38,880 bases of DNA from Guillardia theta CCMP2712. Lineage: Eukaryota; Cryptophyceae; Pyrenomonadales; Geminigeraceae. The stretch covers positions 215,270 through 254,149 of the forward strand of contig NW_005434673.1 in NCBI RefSeq assembly GCF_000315625.1, in the 5' to 3' direction. Of this stretch, positions 10,261 to 21,010 are shown in pieces. The notes beneath the pieces were generated by a model. The model was given only the letters and a program-made list of their open reading frames with translations, searched no databases and was not told the DNA's origin. Position 1 is the stretch's first letter. Every line of letters begins with the position of its first letter. A program made the translations under genes and the position numbers.

Positions 10261-11145
10261 TCCATCGGCTACAGTACCCCATCCTAGATTCGAAGTGATC
10301 ATACAGAGGTGAATTCGAAACATATGACCCCTACCTATCAAATAGATCAATTCAAAAGGAAAGGTCCGGGTATACCTATCACCCCTACCCGTATCAACAA
10401 AAACCCTACCCACCCATGTACCCCTGGACTTGTTCAGGTACAGTTGATGCACCCACCTACCGGTACCAGATCAGATTTCATTTCACCCACCCTCTCTATT
10501 TGACGACAACGCCGGGAGAAATTCAAGGATGGAGGTGGGGTAGTCATCAACAATTTTCAAGTGGGGGTCCTGGAGGACATCACGAGAATAGGAAATGGTG
10601 GGGTACTTTTAGGTAATTTGACGGGATAGTGATGGAGAAGATGAAGATTGAAGGGGTGTCACAGTTGCAGGTTCTGGATGGTAGGGTACTTGGGGTGGGT
10701 GACACGGACTAAAATTAGATCCCTTTGTGAACGTAAAAATATTTATAATGATAGTTTGGAACCGTATGGAAAAATGCATCCTACAAGCATTTGTAAATGA
10801 AGGATTGAGTACCTGATGGTAAACAAACTAAATTCATTATAGGTTTTTGATGGTACAGGAATCTCACAAGTTTGTTTTTATGCTGTACCCAAATTAAACT
10901 TATATATTTTTTATAATTTTGTTTGTACTAATCAGCATTTTAAAAGTAATGACAGTGCGAGAGAGGTGGTCATAGGATTGATAAGCCTCTGGTCCTAGCT
11001 TGAGCCTTGAGGAATTTCCATAGGTAATAGGGGTCTTGAGCCTTTAAAAGTTTTACAGGTCAGTCCCTGACATGACGAGGCTCATAACCTGTTATTCGCA
11101 AGTTGTTACACAGTTGAGTACGGAAATGTACGGTACGGTCACGCC

Positions 11146-11410
11146 GTGGTGACGCCGGACTCGGGGCCCCGAGCCGCCGGGCCGGCCCGTCATGGCCGGC
11201 CGCCGCAGATCAGTGATGATGACGATCGCTCTCGGATGCATGGCATGATTGCCACAATTTACGGCGGGTTCAACCGTTTCAAAGAAGTTGACAGAGCCAA
11301 GTCAAGGCAGTTTCGAACTGACGGTTCGGCCGCGCTCGGCCCGGCCCGCCGAGAGCCTGAGCGGGCCTGGGCTCATCCGTTTGCACTGACTGCCGGCCGC
11401 GCGGGCACTG
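11146..11410. repeat. GC-rich island with nested palindromes
   Basis: Contains CTCGGGGCCCCGAG (perfect 14-nt palindrome), GGCCGGCC and repeated GGCCCGGCC/CGGCCGCG words in an otherwise AT-balanced tract. Comparable islands lie at 21705-21755, 31045-31110 and 33955-34045, all between genes. Confidence 0.55.
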
Positions 11411-11671
11411 GTGATTAATAACCGCCGAATAACGGTTCTTTACAGAGTTTGTTGCACTCAAAAGGAGATCTTTTAGGGTCAAGGAGGGGTGGGTAGTCCT
11501 TGTAGTGACCAGGGGTACTAATATGTTTAAGGACCCGTTCATACGGTTACCTTGTTTGGAATGGGAGGTAGGGGTATTTGCAGTACCGGTAATCACAAGA
11601 TGGATATGAAAGAAGTCATAGTGAAGTCATAGCAGATCTACCATATTAGTTTGGGTATTTGGAAATAAGGT

Positions 11672-11690
11672 GGTAGGGGTAGTGTTTCAG
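11672..11690 (+). repeat. Dispersed GGGGTAGTGTTTCAG motif, copy 2
   Basis: The plus strand has GTAGGGGTAGTGTTTCAG, matching the minus strand of copy 1. Confidence 0.7.
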
Positions 11691-12104
11691 TCCCAGTAGG
11701 TAGTAGGGTGGAGTGTGTGCAGTATTGTCAGGGGTGGTGGACTGGCATGGGGAGGGACGTGAAAAATGCCGAGAGGGCGATAGCGGGGGCAGGTCGAGAG
11801 AGCAGCATGAGAGGAAACGGAGAGATGAAAGGTGCAGTATTGTTGATGGGATATGGTCAATGAAAGAGGAGGAAGATGAAGTGATATCATGAGCGAGGCC
11901 TGGTTTCGCCAGGTGTGAGAGGGAGAGGAGATTGGAGAAATGCAGCGGGCGTGTAGATGCAGGACCAGGAGGAGAAGAGAGAAATTGACAAGAGAGGGAA
12001 GGAGAAGAATGACGATAAAGTTGAGAAAAGTGATCATGCATGGATGAACAGAGGATTCGTGTAGATTTTAGCAGCCGAGGAAGCAAATATGGTGTACAGA
12101 GGAA

Positions 12105-12180
12105 GGGGGGGGGTGGGGGGGCGGGGGGGGAGCGGGGGGGGGGGGGAAAGGTTCCTGGGGAACCTTCGAAGTGGGGGGGG
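12105..12180 (+). promoter_or_regulatory. Poly-G tract with an 8-bp hairpin upstream of a gene
   Basis: Long G runs with single T, C or A breaks surround a perfect hairpin at 12148-12166: stem AAGGTTCC, loop TGG, stem GGAACCTT. More G runs follow, ending about 36 bases before the start codon at 12217. It could form G-quadruplex or hairpin structures. A regulatory role is inference. Confidence 0.4.
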
Positions 12181-12216
12181 ATTTCAGTGAATTTTCTTCT
12201 GAGCGCCTGACAGGAC

Positions 12217-13189
12217 ATGGATCGGCTTCCAAGAAAAAAAGCCAGCGATGTGTTCGTCGACGAGCACATCGAGGCGCACACGAGTGACAACGAAGACCAT
12301 ACCTTCGCCGGCATCATGTTCAATGTCTCTGTCGCTAACCTCCCCTTCGAAGCTGTCCAGATCAGCTCCGTGTGGATCAGAGGTGGGCTCGGTCCCATCT
12401 CGATCTGGTCGACGCCGGAGGGCTTCGAGGACAAGCGTGAGAAGCAGGAGGAGTGGGAGAACCACTATTCGAAGCAGCATCGAGCGAGCTTGTATCAGTT
12501 CAAGGAGATGAAGCTGAAAAAGCCGATCCTTCTGAGCGCAGGAGAGACTAGGGGCATCTACATCCACTCGGCGTGCGAGGGGGACGAGCAGATTGTCTAC
12601 GACGACAAGCGTGGAAGGCAGACATACTCGGATTTCTGTCTCAAGATTCGGCCAGGTGAGAGGCACGCGGTGCCGCTGGCGATGCTGAGCAGCAAGCAGG
12701 GTATGCGCATCTCTCCCACGTTCCCTTCAGCGCTGAGCACACGAACTGGGGGGGCTGGGGCCCAGCATGGAGGGACAACCGGGCGTTCGTGGGGAAGCTT
12801 GACTATGGGATCAAGTGGCTGCGGTGGAATCCAGAGGTTCACGTCCAGCTTCCCTCCTTTTTCCGCAAGATAGTTTGGTGCCTGCTGATGTCGCAGCATG
12901 CTCGGGCGTCCTGCAGCTTCTTGCACGTGCTCGAAGAGAACAGCCTCTTCTACATCATCAACAGCGTCAACTGGTGGGAGATGGCTGGTTCGAAGAAGGC
13001 GTTGAGGAGGAAGAAGGTGGTGAGGGAGGAGGCTGAGGAGTTAGGTGAGTGATTATCTTGTGCGTATCCCATGAAGCAAAACCTTGACTCTGGTGAGCAG
13101 CAGGCAAGAAGAGTAAGAAGAGGAGTAGGATGTCATGGCCAGGGCTGAATTACTACGTCGATGACGTGGCGGAGGGCGACGAGCTATAG
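12217..13189 (+). CDS. Protein with a beta-rich protist domain and a basic tail
   Basis: Exons 12217-12655, 12697-13044 and 13104-13189 join in phase to about 290 aa. The domain has recurring blocks: FAGIMFNVSVANLPFEAVQI, GIYIHSACEGDEQIVYDD, KIRPAGYAHLSHVPF (formed across the first intron) and WGGWGPAWRDNRAFVGKLDY. This looks like a beta-sandwich domain that, from general knowledge, is found in many copies in protist proteomes; I cannot name its function. After it comes a hydrophobic stretch (SFFRKIVWCLLMS), a possible zipper-like helix, and a lysine/arginine-rich tail (KKALRRKKVV, GKKSKKRSR). The first intron ends in AAG. The start could instead belong to a second exon, since CTGACAG precedes it. 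Confidence 0.72.
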
Positions 13190-13661
13190 GGTAGAGGGAA
13201 GATGTTGTATCGTATATGGTGTGTCGAGTGTCTGGCTGCTCCTTTTTGAGGTGTTGGGGGAGGCTGAGGGTGTTTGTGCTGATATTGTCGTCTTGCATTC
13301 TAATTGAGATTTTCGCCCCCTCGCATGTTTGATTCAACTTTGATTTACTTGCATCCTGATTAAAGTTTGATTTACTTGCACCTTTATTAAATTTTCGTCA
13401 CGCACAACGACTTGCAAACATCAGCACTACGTGCGCTGAAGTTTTATTTCCTTCCTTGTCCTCCACAGTCCCTCCATCCTCCCCCTCTCTCCCCTCCCCG
13501 CGCCTGCCTGCTTGAATGCCTGCATGCCTGCCGAACCCACCCCGAAATTATCCTCTCCGTCTCCCTCTCTATGTTCCCCTCCAACTCTTCCTCTACCACC
13601 CTGACCCTGTCGCTCCCTCGCTCCTCCCCCAGCAGGGATGCTTCAAGACTTCTGCTCGGCT
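13190..13661. other. Convergent intergenic region
   Basis: Tail-to-tail spacer between the plus gene ending at 13189 and the minus gene ending at 13662. The direct repeat TTTGATTTACTTGCA occurs at 13339-13353 and 13366-13380. The rest is pyrimidine-rich on the plus strand. No gene was seen. Confidence 0.5.
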
Positions 13662-16191
13662 TCAGTCCAGCACTCGTGGGCTCGCGCTCTTCTTGATAGA
13701 TGGGCTCAGGTCACCCTGCCGAGGTAGGAAATTAGGAGGAGGAGGAGGAGGAGGAGGAGGAGGAGGAGGAGGAGGAGGAGGAGGAGGAGGAGGAGGAGGA
13801 GCTTCGCTCACCTTGCTTGTGTTGAAGGAGGAGCGGAGAGCGTAGGAAGGGGAGGAGGAGGTCATGGACCTGAGGGACCCCTGAGTCTTGACCTGATGCT
13901 CGGCGATGGTCTTTCTCGGAGAGAATTCTTCCTGCCTCACGAGGAATTTCTTCTTGAAGGGGACGACGCGAAGGAAGACGGGGATGCGGAAGACGGGCGG
14001 GTCGGCAGGGGAGAAGCGGAAAAGGATCTCCCCGGAGAAGTAGCCGAGCTGGAACGTCCTGGCGAAGAGGAAGAAGGAGATGGAGCAGCCGGGCGCGGCG
14101 AAGTTCGAGTCGATCTCGAGGGAGGAGTTGCGAGCACGCGCCTGGATGCCGAGCTCGAGGAGGGGAAGGCCCTCGATGTTGAGGAAAAAGCGACGATGGT
14201 GCGAGTCGAGGTTGCGGATCACGACCTGGAACCTGTGGGGGGAGGAAGGAGAACCGGTCCTCTCTGCCATGGCCTCATCTGCCGTGATCTGGTGGACTAC
14301 CATGGCGATGAAGGTTCCCTCAAACGGGACCCAGGGGATCGTCTCGTTATCGAGCCCGAGGAGGAGGAGCTTCTTCACTAGCCGCACCATCGCCTCCTCG
14401 TTGCTGTCGACGGTTCTGCATCTCTCCCTCATCTTCTCGAAACCCATCGACATGATGAAGCCCGCTCCTCCTCCTCCTCCCTCACCCTCCGCCTCCTTCG
14501 CGCTGTCGTCCCGCCATGTCCCGAACGTCCCCGTCGTCCTGTGAAGCTCGATGAGCCTCCCGCGGGTGAACTTGAGCCCCTGCCCGAGCTGCATGTCGAC
14601 GGCGAGATCGAGGATCGAGTCCAGGGGGTCCTCCCGAGGGAAGCAGACGAGGGCGAGGCGGACGAGGGCGCACAGCCATTGGGAGTAGGAGACGTGATGG
14701 ATGTCGCACTCTACCTCGTGACCCCACCTGGCGTCCCAGCTGATGGCTGTGGGGAGCTGCTTGGTGTGGTGAATGAGCCAGGCGATGTCCTTCATGGAGA
14801 TCTGAGCCGACGGAATCATTTCGCGCACGAAGTGAAGAAACTCCGCCGGGTTCATGGTGACCTCCGAGCCTGCGGCAGCTTGAGAGGTGGAAGGAAGATT
14901 GAGGATGGAAGGGGAGGAGAAGGAGGTAGATGGGGTGAAAGGTTTGGAGTGGGGGGTGACAGGGAGAGAGAGCCTAAGGGGAAGGAGGGAGGAAAGAGGG
15001 AGAGCGGGAGGAGGGAGGAGGGAGTACGACTCACTGGCAATGTCGTCGAAGGTGATTGCCGAACCCTCTAGCGTTTGTCTGCCGCAGTAATACTTGAAGA
15101 TGAAGTAGAGGATGCTGCCGTTTTCCTTGATCTGCCCGCAGATCGTCGAGTCGTAGAGGGTGAGGAGGTGAAAACGATGTCGCTTCATGCAAGCAAGCAG
15201 CTCTGGCTCCCTCGCTCGCACCTCCTTCTTGAAGTTCTCGAACTCCCAGCTGTCTTCCGCCACGAAATTCTTCCTCGCGAGCTCCACCGCCTTGGCTACC
15301 AGTTGGGAAGGAGCTGCGGAGGGGATCGTGTTGTCGTCGCTCCTCTCCCTCCACGAGTAGCCCAGCTTGGGTTGGAACTGCCTTACCTCCTCACTGAACT
15401 GCAGCACGTGCCCCGCATACCCCTGGGCACGGGAGGCGGTGAGCGAGAGGTTCCGAAAGTAGTAGGACAGCTGCTCCGACTTTTCCTGCCTCCTCCTGCT
15501 TGTCTGCGGCTCCCCATCCTCCCCTTGCAGGGAAGCCCTTGGCGTGTTGTACTGGGCGCTGACCCTGGAAGTGTGCAGCAAGTGGACGCTCCTTGCCGTC
15601 GCTCCTCCCGCCGTCTGCTGCTCCTTCGTCGCCTCAGGTTGGGCGGCATCTGCGAGAACAAACATCAGCAGGCGAAGGTACAAGTCGTCGCTCACAAGTG
15701 AAGTTGCGCCGGGGAGTGCAGAAGTTTTCCACCTCTAGCTTTCCCTTCCCCCAGAAATCCTTCCCCACGCTCTTCAGCGCCGAGATCTTCTGCCTGGTCG
15801 TCACTGGTCCCTCTTCCATGTGCGAGCTGCGTTCACTCAAGAGCCCTCTAGCTGAGAGCTTCGTAGGAAGAGTCCTCGTGGTCGGCAGCCCTACGGAAAG
15901 GTCTTCTTCCTGCTGCAATGCTGCATGATCGACGATGGTAGCTATCGGAAGCGTCGGGACCCTCGGCTCGAAGTAGCGCTGGCCCAGCATCCGCCCTCGC
16001 GCATGTTTGCCGCCGTCGATCACCGTCAGAGCTCTGGACGGCTCTCTTCTTACAGGCTTCAGTCGATTCAAGGCCACAACCTTCTTTACAGCCTTGCGGA
16101 AACCAAGAGCAGCTCCGGGGGCCCTCCTATCGGCATGAAGCTCTTCAACCCCTTGACTCTCGTCTGAGAGGTAGGGAGAGATCAAGGTCAT
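13662..16191 (-). CDS. 743-aa protein of unknown function with a possible Ig/ASH-like C-terminal domain
   Basis: Four minus-strand exons join in phase: 16191-15696, 15649-15035, 14878-13812 and 13715-13662, giving 743 aa. The N-terminal 170 residues are basic and low in motifs. The middle is helical (QLSYYFRNLSLTASRAQGYA, FENFKKEVRAREPELLACMK, then MNPAEFLHFVREMIPSAQIS and SYSQWLCALVRLALVCFP), reminiscent of ARM- or EF-hand-like helical domains. Residues from about 560 form a beta-rich unit (RFQVVIRNLDSHHRRFFLNI, FRIPVFLRVVPF) like the ASH/MSP/Ig folds of ciliary and centrosomal proteins. That analogy is inference. Two of the three introns contain pyrimidine arrays; the last holds a (TCC)20 run that would otherwise read as polyproline. 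The final exon encodes GDLSPSIKKSASPRVLD. Confidence 0.8.
13734..13801. repeat. (GGA)n/(TCC)n array in the last intron of the 743-aa gene
   Basis: About 22 units. On the coding (minus) strand it is TCC, between donor GTGAGC (13811) and acceptor GGCAG (13716). Confidence 0.9.
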
Positions 16192-16344
16192 GATAACAAG
16201 GTCAGTTCATGGCTGCCCCGTCCGACTCTGTTGAAGTACGTAAGATCGAAAACTGGTAATGACAGCGCCTTGAAAAATATCTCAAGTGATAGCAACAACA
16301 CCTACCCTACCCTCTTGTCACTGAGTCAAGTTCCTGTTCTGTGT

Positions 16345-16469
16345 GCCCTGCCCTGCCCTGCCCTGCCCTGCCCTGCCCTGCCCTGCCCTGCCCTGCCCTG
16401 CCCTGCCCTGCCCTGCCCTGCCCTGCCCTGCCCTGCCCTGCCCTGCCCTGCCCTGCCCTGCCCTGCCCC
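16345..16469. repeat. (CCCTG)25 pentanucleotide array
   Basis: Near-perfect CCCTG units for about 125 nt, ending in CCCGTCCCGTC variants. All long open frames over it are repeat artefacts. Confidence 0.95.
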
Positions 16470-16680
16470 GTCCCGTCCCGTCTTCTCTCCTCCTCTCCCC
16501 TCCCCTCTCATCTTGTAGCGGCCGCGAACGGCTTGCCATATCCGCCATCAACGCCCTTGACCTCTACCGTTGGGCGGTTACAAATACAGTAACGGAGTTT
16601 CGGATTTACTTAAAATGAGTGCAGCAACCCCGCCCCAGCGACACTTCACATAGGTAGAAGAACAATGTGGGGGAACGAGC

Positions 16681-16850
16681 AGGAGCAGGAGAGCAGGAGC
16701 AGGAGAGCAGGAGAGCATGAGAAGGGGGAGGGGGAGGAGCAGGAGCAGGAGAGCAGGAGAGCAGGAGAGCAGGAGAGCAGGAGAGCAGGAGGAGCAGGAG
16801 GAACAGGAGGAACAGGAGGAGCAGGAGGAGCAGGAGGAGCAGAGGAAGGT
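16681..16850. repeat. GGAGCAG/AGCAGGAG imperfect array
   Basis: Mixed units built from GAGCAGGAGA, GGAGCA and GGAACA, 210-380 bases upstream of the secreted-protein gene. The word GGGAGCA/GGAGCAG is shared with the minisatellite at 2786-3084. Confidence 0.85.
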
Positions 16851-17058
16851 TCAGGGTATGCATTAGGAGCAATTCAAGCACGCAGATATGAAGTAGGAGT
16901 TTTCAGGGATGGGTTGGTATGTTGGGGAGGAACGAAAAATGGCTTCAAACCATGCACCATCATGAGTGATAGACAGTAAGTTCAATAGCAAGCTCGACAC
17001 GTCAGAACTTGCTATAACCAGATCGATTGCTCTACCCATTGATATCTGCTCGCAGATC

Positions 17059-17617
17059 ATGAGGAAAGTCGCCGGGAAATCTCTGCTTGTCCTGTTGCTC
17101 GCTTTCGTTTCGTTGACCTCAGGCGCCAAGTTGGGCGCGTCAGAGGAAGATGATGAGGTGACAAGACGGTGACATCCAGCTGCTATGTCTGAATCTTGCT
17201 CCTTCTCTCCTACCAGCATGTGAAGCAAACCAACACACGGATAGAGCGATCAAGAAGGATGGCGCGAGAGTTGGAGAAGCATGCGATGAAGATGGAGAGC
17301 GCCCTGCAGGACGTATGCAAATGTCGTATCCCGAGATGTGCTGTATTGTGATCGCATCGTTACTTCAGAAACTCGCTCTCCTGATGGAGAAGAAGATGGA
17401 AGCCAAGGCCCGGAGAGAGAAAGGCTCCTCCAAGCACATCACTGTCAGGGAGCGAGCAACCTCGAACAAGCAAGCTTTACAGCAGCAAAAGCATTCTTCT
17501 CTTCCTCCTCCAGCAGCAGCAGCAGTTGTCAGCCAAGGAGCAGAGTCGTCGTCGTCAAGCAGAAGTCACAGGAGGCATCAGGTAGTTGCGATGAGAACCA
17601 ACAAAATTGCTGGTTGA
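17059..17617 (+). CDS. Small secreted coiled-coil protein, function unknown
   Basis: Exons 17059-17157, 17217-17312 and 17369-17617 join in phase 0 to 147 aa. Residues 1-25 (MRKVAGKSLLVLLLAFVSLT) are a clear signal peptide. Then come a short acidic stretch (SEEDDE), a charged helix likely to form a coiled coil (RIERSRRMARELEKHAMKME, LALLMEKKMEAKARREK) and a low-complexity Gln/Ala/Ser tail. The last codons GTAGTTGC could also act as a donor, so the C-terminus may be spliced further. No family was recognised. It could be secreted, or retained in the endomembrane or periplastid space. It is convergent with the helicase gene, 205 bases away. Confidence 0.65.
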
Positions 17618-17822
17618 AAGTGCATGACAGAACAGGAGAGGCCTCTTCGCGTCATGGTTGAACGGTTGGATCTGGCCCACTATCTAGAGGTGTATCATCA
17701 ATCTCATATCATATTCTTTCTACGAAGACGATCTTTTTGGAATGCATGAACCTGTACAGTTACTTGTTTGTCACGGTCTGTCTTGTCGCTGTCAAGTCTT
17801 CCCTGCCTTGTCTCTTCATATC

Positions 17823-20800
17823 TCACACATTCCATCGGGGGGTTGCTCGCATCCTGCCGTCCGAGCCCTTCTCGAACCACAGATGCTTCGTGGGCTTGAA
17901 CTTGGAGTGAGTCTTTGACTTGGCCCTGAGGGAGAAGAATGAGAAGGGACGGAAGTCAAACATGCGCGAAGACAAGCAGAGGAGGAGGAGAAGAGGAAGA
18001 GAGCGAACGAAGAGACGAGAGGACTAACTCGGACAGGAGGCGATCAGGAAGCAAGGGATGGGGAGGGAGTTTGGACGGCAGCAGCAGGTGACTGACCGGA
18101 GGGAGTTGATGGACTTGTAGTGTCCTCCGATCATCTTGGTGCTCATGGCCTTCCTCTCAAAGGATCCCAGCACATCCTTGGTGGCTGTGATCGCCTGCTC
18201 CTCTCGTCAGTTGCTCGTGTGGAAAGATTCCTCCCACCTCCAGGGATCGCTTCCTCCTTACTGCCTCGTCGATCCGCTGCGCAAGGATCTGCACATCCTT
18301 GAGGAGAGAAGGAAGAAAAGGAGGAGGAGGAGGAAGAAAAGGAGGAGGAGGAGGAGTGGAGACGAGGTGAACAAACGGGGATGACGAAAGCTGCACTCAC
18401 CCTGTTCTCCGGGCGGACAAGGGAGACAGCATACCCTCTCCCTCCTGCTCGGCCAGTGCGACCAATGCTGGGCAGGAGAGGTCAGAGGACAAGGCAGAGA
18501 GAGGGACCAGGTAGCGAAAGGGAAGTACCGATGAATATAGTCGATCGAGGAGGCAGGCATGTCGAAGTTGATGACAGCCTTCACCTGAGGGATGTCCAAC
18601 CCTTCAAAGCATGTCAGGCCGGCAAGGAGCACAAGAAGAGGAGGGAAGGAGCGAGGAGCGAGGAGCGAAGGAGCGAAGAAGGAAAAAGCAGGAGACAGGA
18701 AGGAGGGAGATCTTACCTCGAGCAGCGATATCAGTACAGACGAGAGCTTGAAGCTGCCCATCAACAAACATTTGCATCTGAAGGAGGAGGGTCAATCGGC
18801 AACAGAAACCTCGTGAGGCAGCCTGCCTGCAAGTATCTCTCCTCCTCCGAGATGTCTCCATGGATGGAAGCGTGGGGAATTCCTTCTTGCTACCATCTGC
18901 GCGTCAGAGCAGAGACGAAGGACGTACAGGAGGACATAGGAATTGCTGAGGAAGAAAGGAGGGTGTGGAACCAAGGGAGGGAGGGGAAGATGCAAAGGAG
19001 GAGGATGAAGGAAAGAAGGAGGACCAAGGAAGGAAGGAGGACGGAGGAATCAAGGAGGAAGGAGGAGGGGAGAAGGGAGAAGGGAGAAGGTAAGGAGGAG
19101 GAGGACGAGGACGAGGAGGACGAAGGAGGAAGGAGGAAGGAGGAGGAGGAGGAGGAAGGAGGAGGACTACAAGTGAGAGCGCAAGTGACCTTCAGCTGCT
19201 CGTGGACGAACGAGCATCCTGCCCGAGTGTTGCAGAAGATGAGGATGCTGGCCGTGTCTCCGCTCTCCTTCTGGACTTTGGTCAGGCAGTAGCGAACTTG
19301 GTCCAGGAGCACGTCTCTCTGCCTCGATCGTCAGCTTGCGAGGACATGAAGGGCAAGAGGAGGTTCCTGTTCCGAAGGCTTCACTTCAATGAAGTTCTGG
19401 ACGATCCCGGTGGGGATGTGATGCAGTTGATCTGTCTTGACTATCTTCAGCTGCAGAACCGAGTCAGCGGCGCAAGTCCTTTGACTCCTTTTTTTCTACA
19501 TGTGGAATCTTCTTGGTAACAATCTTCTCCGCATCAAGCCTGATCGTCGCAGCGCTGAGAAGGAACTGCTTCAACGTCATGCTCTCAATGTACATGACGG
19601 GCAGCCACCTGGAGGGAGCCGTCGTCCCCCATGGAGAAGGGAGTACTCCTCTGCAGCATCTGAGCTTCCTCCTGCAAGCAGACCATGAGGAAGAAAAGAT
19701 TCTCTCCGCTGTGAAAGCACCTCAGAGGAAAGCCGGATCTTCATAACCTGGCGGTGAATTTCTGCAGCTTTACGACTGGCCTGCGAGAGGGTTCAGAGAT
19801 GAATGTCTGAACTTTCGCTGTACGCTAGTAGTGGCTCTAATAATCTTATCAAGCTCGTTCTCGAACCCCTGATTGGTCTCGTGAGTCACATTGGCTGTGC
19901 TCACAGTCCATTGCGAACCTGCGTGAACATCGTATCGGCCTCGTCGATTGCAATGAATCGAATGTCTCCGAAGTAGAGTGCACCAAGTTTTGAAAGTTGA
20001 ATCTAACAATCTATTAGAGAGGAAAGCTATGAGGTGTGAGAGAAGGTGAATCATCACCACTCTCGTGGGAGTTCCAATCACGATGTCACCTGCATGTCAA
20101 GATCATGCACGAGATCGCAACTCCAAGACATGGCTTACATCCAGCTTGCAAGCTTTTCTTTTGTTTTGACAGAGTGCCAGACCCTCCAAAGAATCCTTCG
20201 ACCTTAAACCTGGCAAACGGCTCTCATAAACAATCTCCACCCCACGATATGTTTCTACTTGATGTGATGGCAGAGGCTCTTAGCTATGGCAAGCACCTGT
20301 AACGCGTATGATCGTCAACGCAAGAGAGGCAGAGTCTCACTTGTTCTCCAAGCTCTCTGGTCGGGACGACGATAAGAATGCGCGGGCGATTAGGCAGTGA
20401 ACGTTTGTTAGTGAGGGACTCCAACATCTTCAATCTTGTGATCGCTGCATCGCAGTGTGTCAAGACCAAGGGCTCATCATATCCCACCATTGCGAGGCTC
20501 ACCCGGGATGAGGAAAGAAAGAGTTTTGCCTGTTCCTGTCTCTGCCAGGAGCAAAGTGCTCTTCCCGCGCAACGTCGTTGGTAACGACAGCGCTTGAATC
20601 TCAGTCGGCGTGTCGAATCCGAGCTGCTTGAGCGCGTTCAATATCAGCGGCTGCAGTTCCGGGCACCAAGTTCTGGCCTCCTGTGACTTCTTGGGAATCT
20701 GACTCACTGTCTTCACATCTTGACTCGCTCTCGCTGTTCGCAACATTCTGGAGCCTGAGATGTCCTGGTGATTGTTCAGGGTTCTCCTTGCAGATGCGAA

Positions 20801-21010
20801 GTGATCGAGCACTGTGGGGTGAGAGAGCTGAAGTCCCTTGCAGTCTTGATGTTTCTCTCCACCTTGAAGTGTACGAGGAGCCCGCCATTGCGAGTACCGC
20901 CTCTGCTGCTGATTGAGCCATTGACCGGCCAATCCTCGTAATTCATTCCTATGCGCAATTTGAACTTGGTAGGCACACTGGTAAAGACGCTTGATTTGCA
21001 TCTGTGACAA
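17823..21010 (-). CDS. DEAD-box RNA helicase (about 18 exons)
   Basis: ATP-dependent RNA helicase with all core motifs: Q-motif region GFDTPTEIQALSLP, Walker A AETGTGKT, Ia VVPTRELGEQ, GTPTR, DEAD (FIAIDEADTMF), SAT (FLLSAATI), IV (ILIFCNTRAG), V (LVCTDIAARGLDIPQV) and VI (IGRTGRAGG). Phase-consistent exons from 5' to 3': up to 20503, 20444-20341, 20296-20259, 20209-20139, 20089-20061, 20002-19919, 19868-19824, 19780-19721, 19671-19609, 19565-19500, 19450-19385, 19318-19190, 18889-18827, 18777-18717, 18601-18529, 18467-18401, 18297-18262, 18176-18097 and 17925-17823. The 49-nt intron 18826-18778 appears to be GC-AG. The C-terminus is basic (KSKTHSKFKPTKHLWFEKGS). The 5' end is uncertain: three frames are open from 20504 to 21010 and the true start may be spliced. 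An unusually long insert lies between the DEAD and SAT motifs. The cellular site is unknown; organellar is possible. Confidence 0.9.

Larger units (their letters stand above)
9272..12216. other. Gene-poor, repeat-rich intergenic tract
   Basis: No supported gene. A minus frame at 9804-9502 (starting MAVEEGGRSLKGGHTGD) and another at 9505-9317 have protein-like composition but no recognised motif, so they may be relics. 9950-10620 and 11500-11720 are rich in GGGGT/ACCCC runs and share a dispersed motif. 10700-10950 is AT-rich. 11146-11410 is a GC-rich palindromic island. 11720-12060 is purine-rich on the plus strand. 12105-12180 is a poly-G tract with a hairpin. Confidence 0.5.
16192..17058. 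other. Divergent intergenic region with two repeat arrays
   Basis: Lies between two divergent genes, so it should hold both promoters. It contains the CCCTG array (16345-16469) and the GGAGCAG-type array (16681-16850). No further gene was seen. Confidence 0.6.

Noticed and set aside
2560-10620. CCCCTA-rich tracts as internal telomere repeats
   Set aside because: There is no regular tandem unit; the runs are irregular and interspersed with other sequence.
11646-12434. 262-codon minus frame
   Set aside because: It runs through the poly-G tract and is antisense to the first exon of the gene at 12217.
13740-13800. Polyproline tract in the 743-aa protein
   Set aside because: A GT-AG intron (13811-13716) with matching phase removes it, and the next exon continues in frame.
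16318-16618. Cys-Pro-Ala-Leu and Gly-Gln-Gly-Arg-Ala repeat frames
   Set aside because: They come from the CCCTG pentamer array on both strands.
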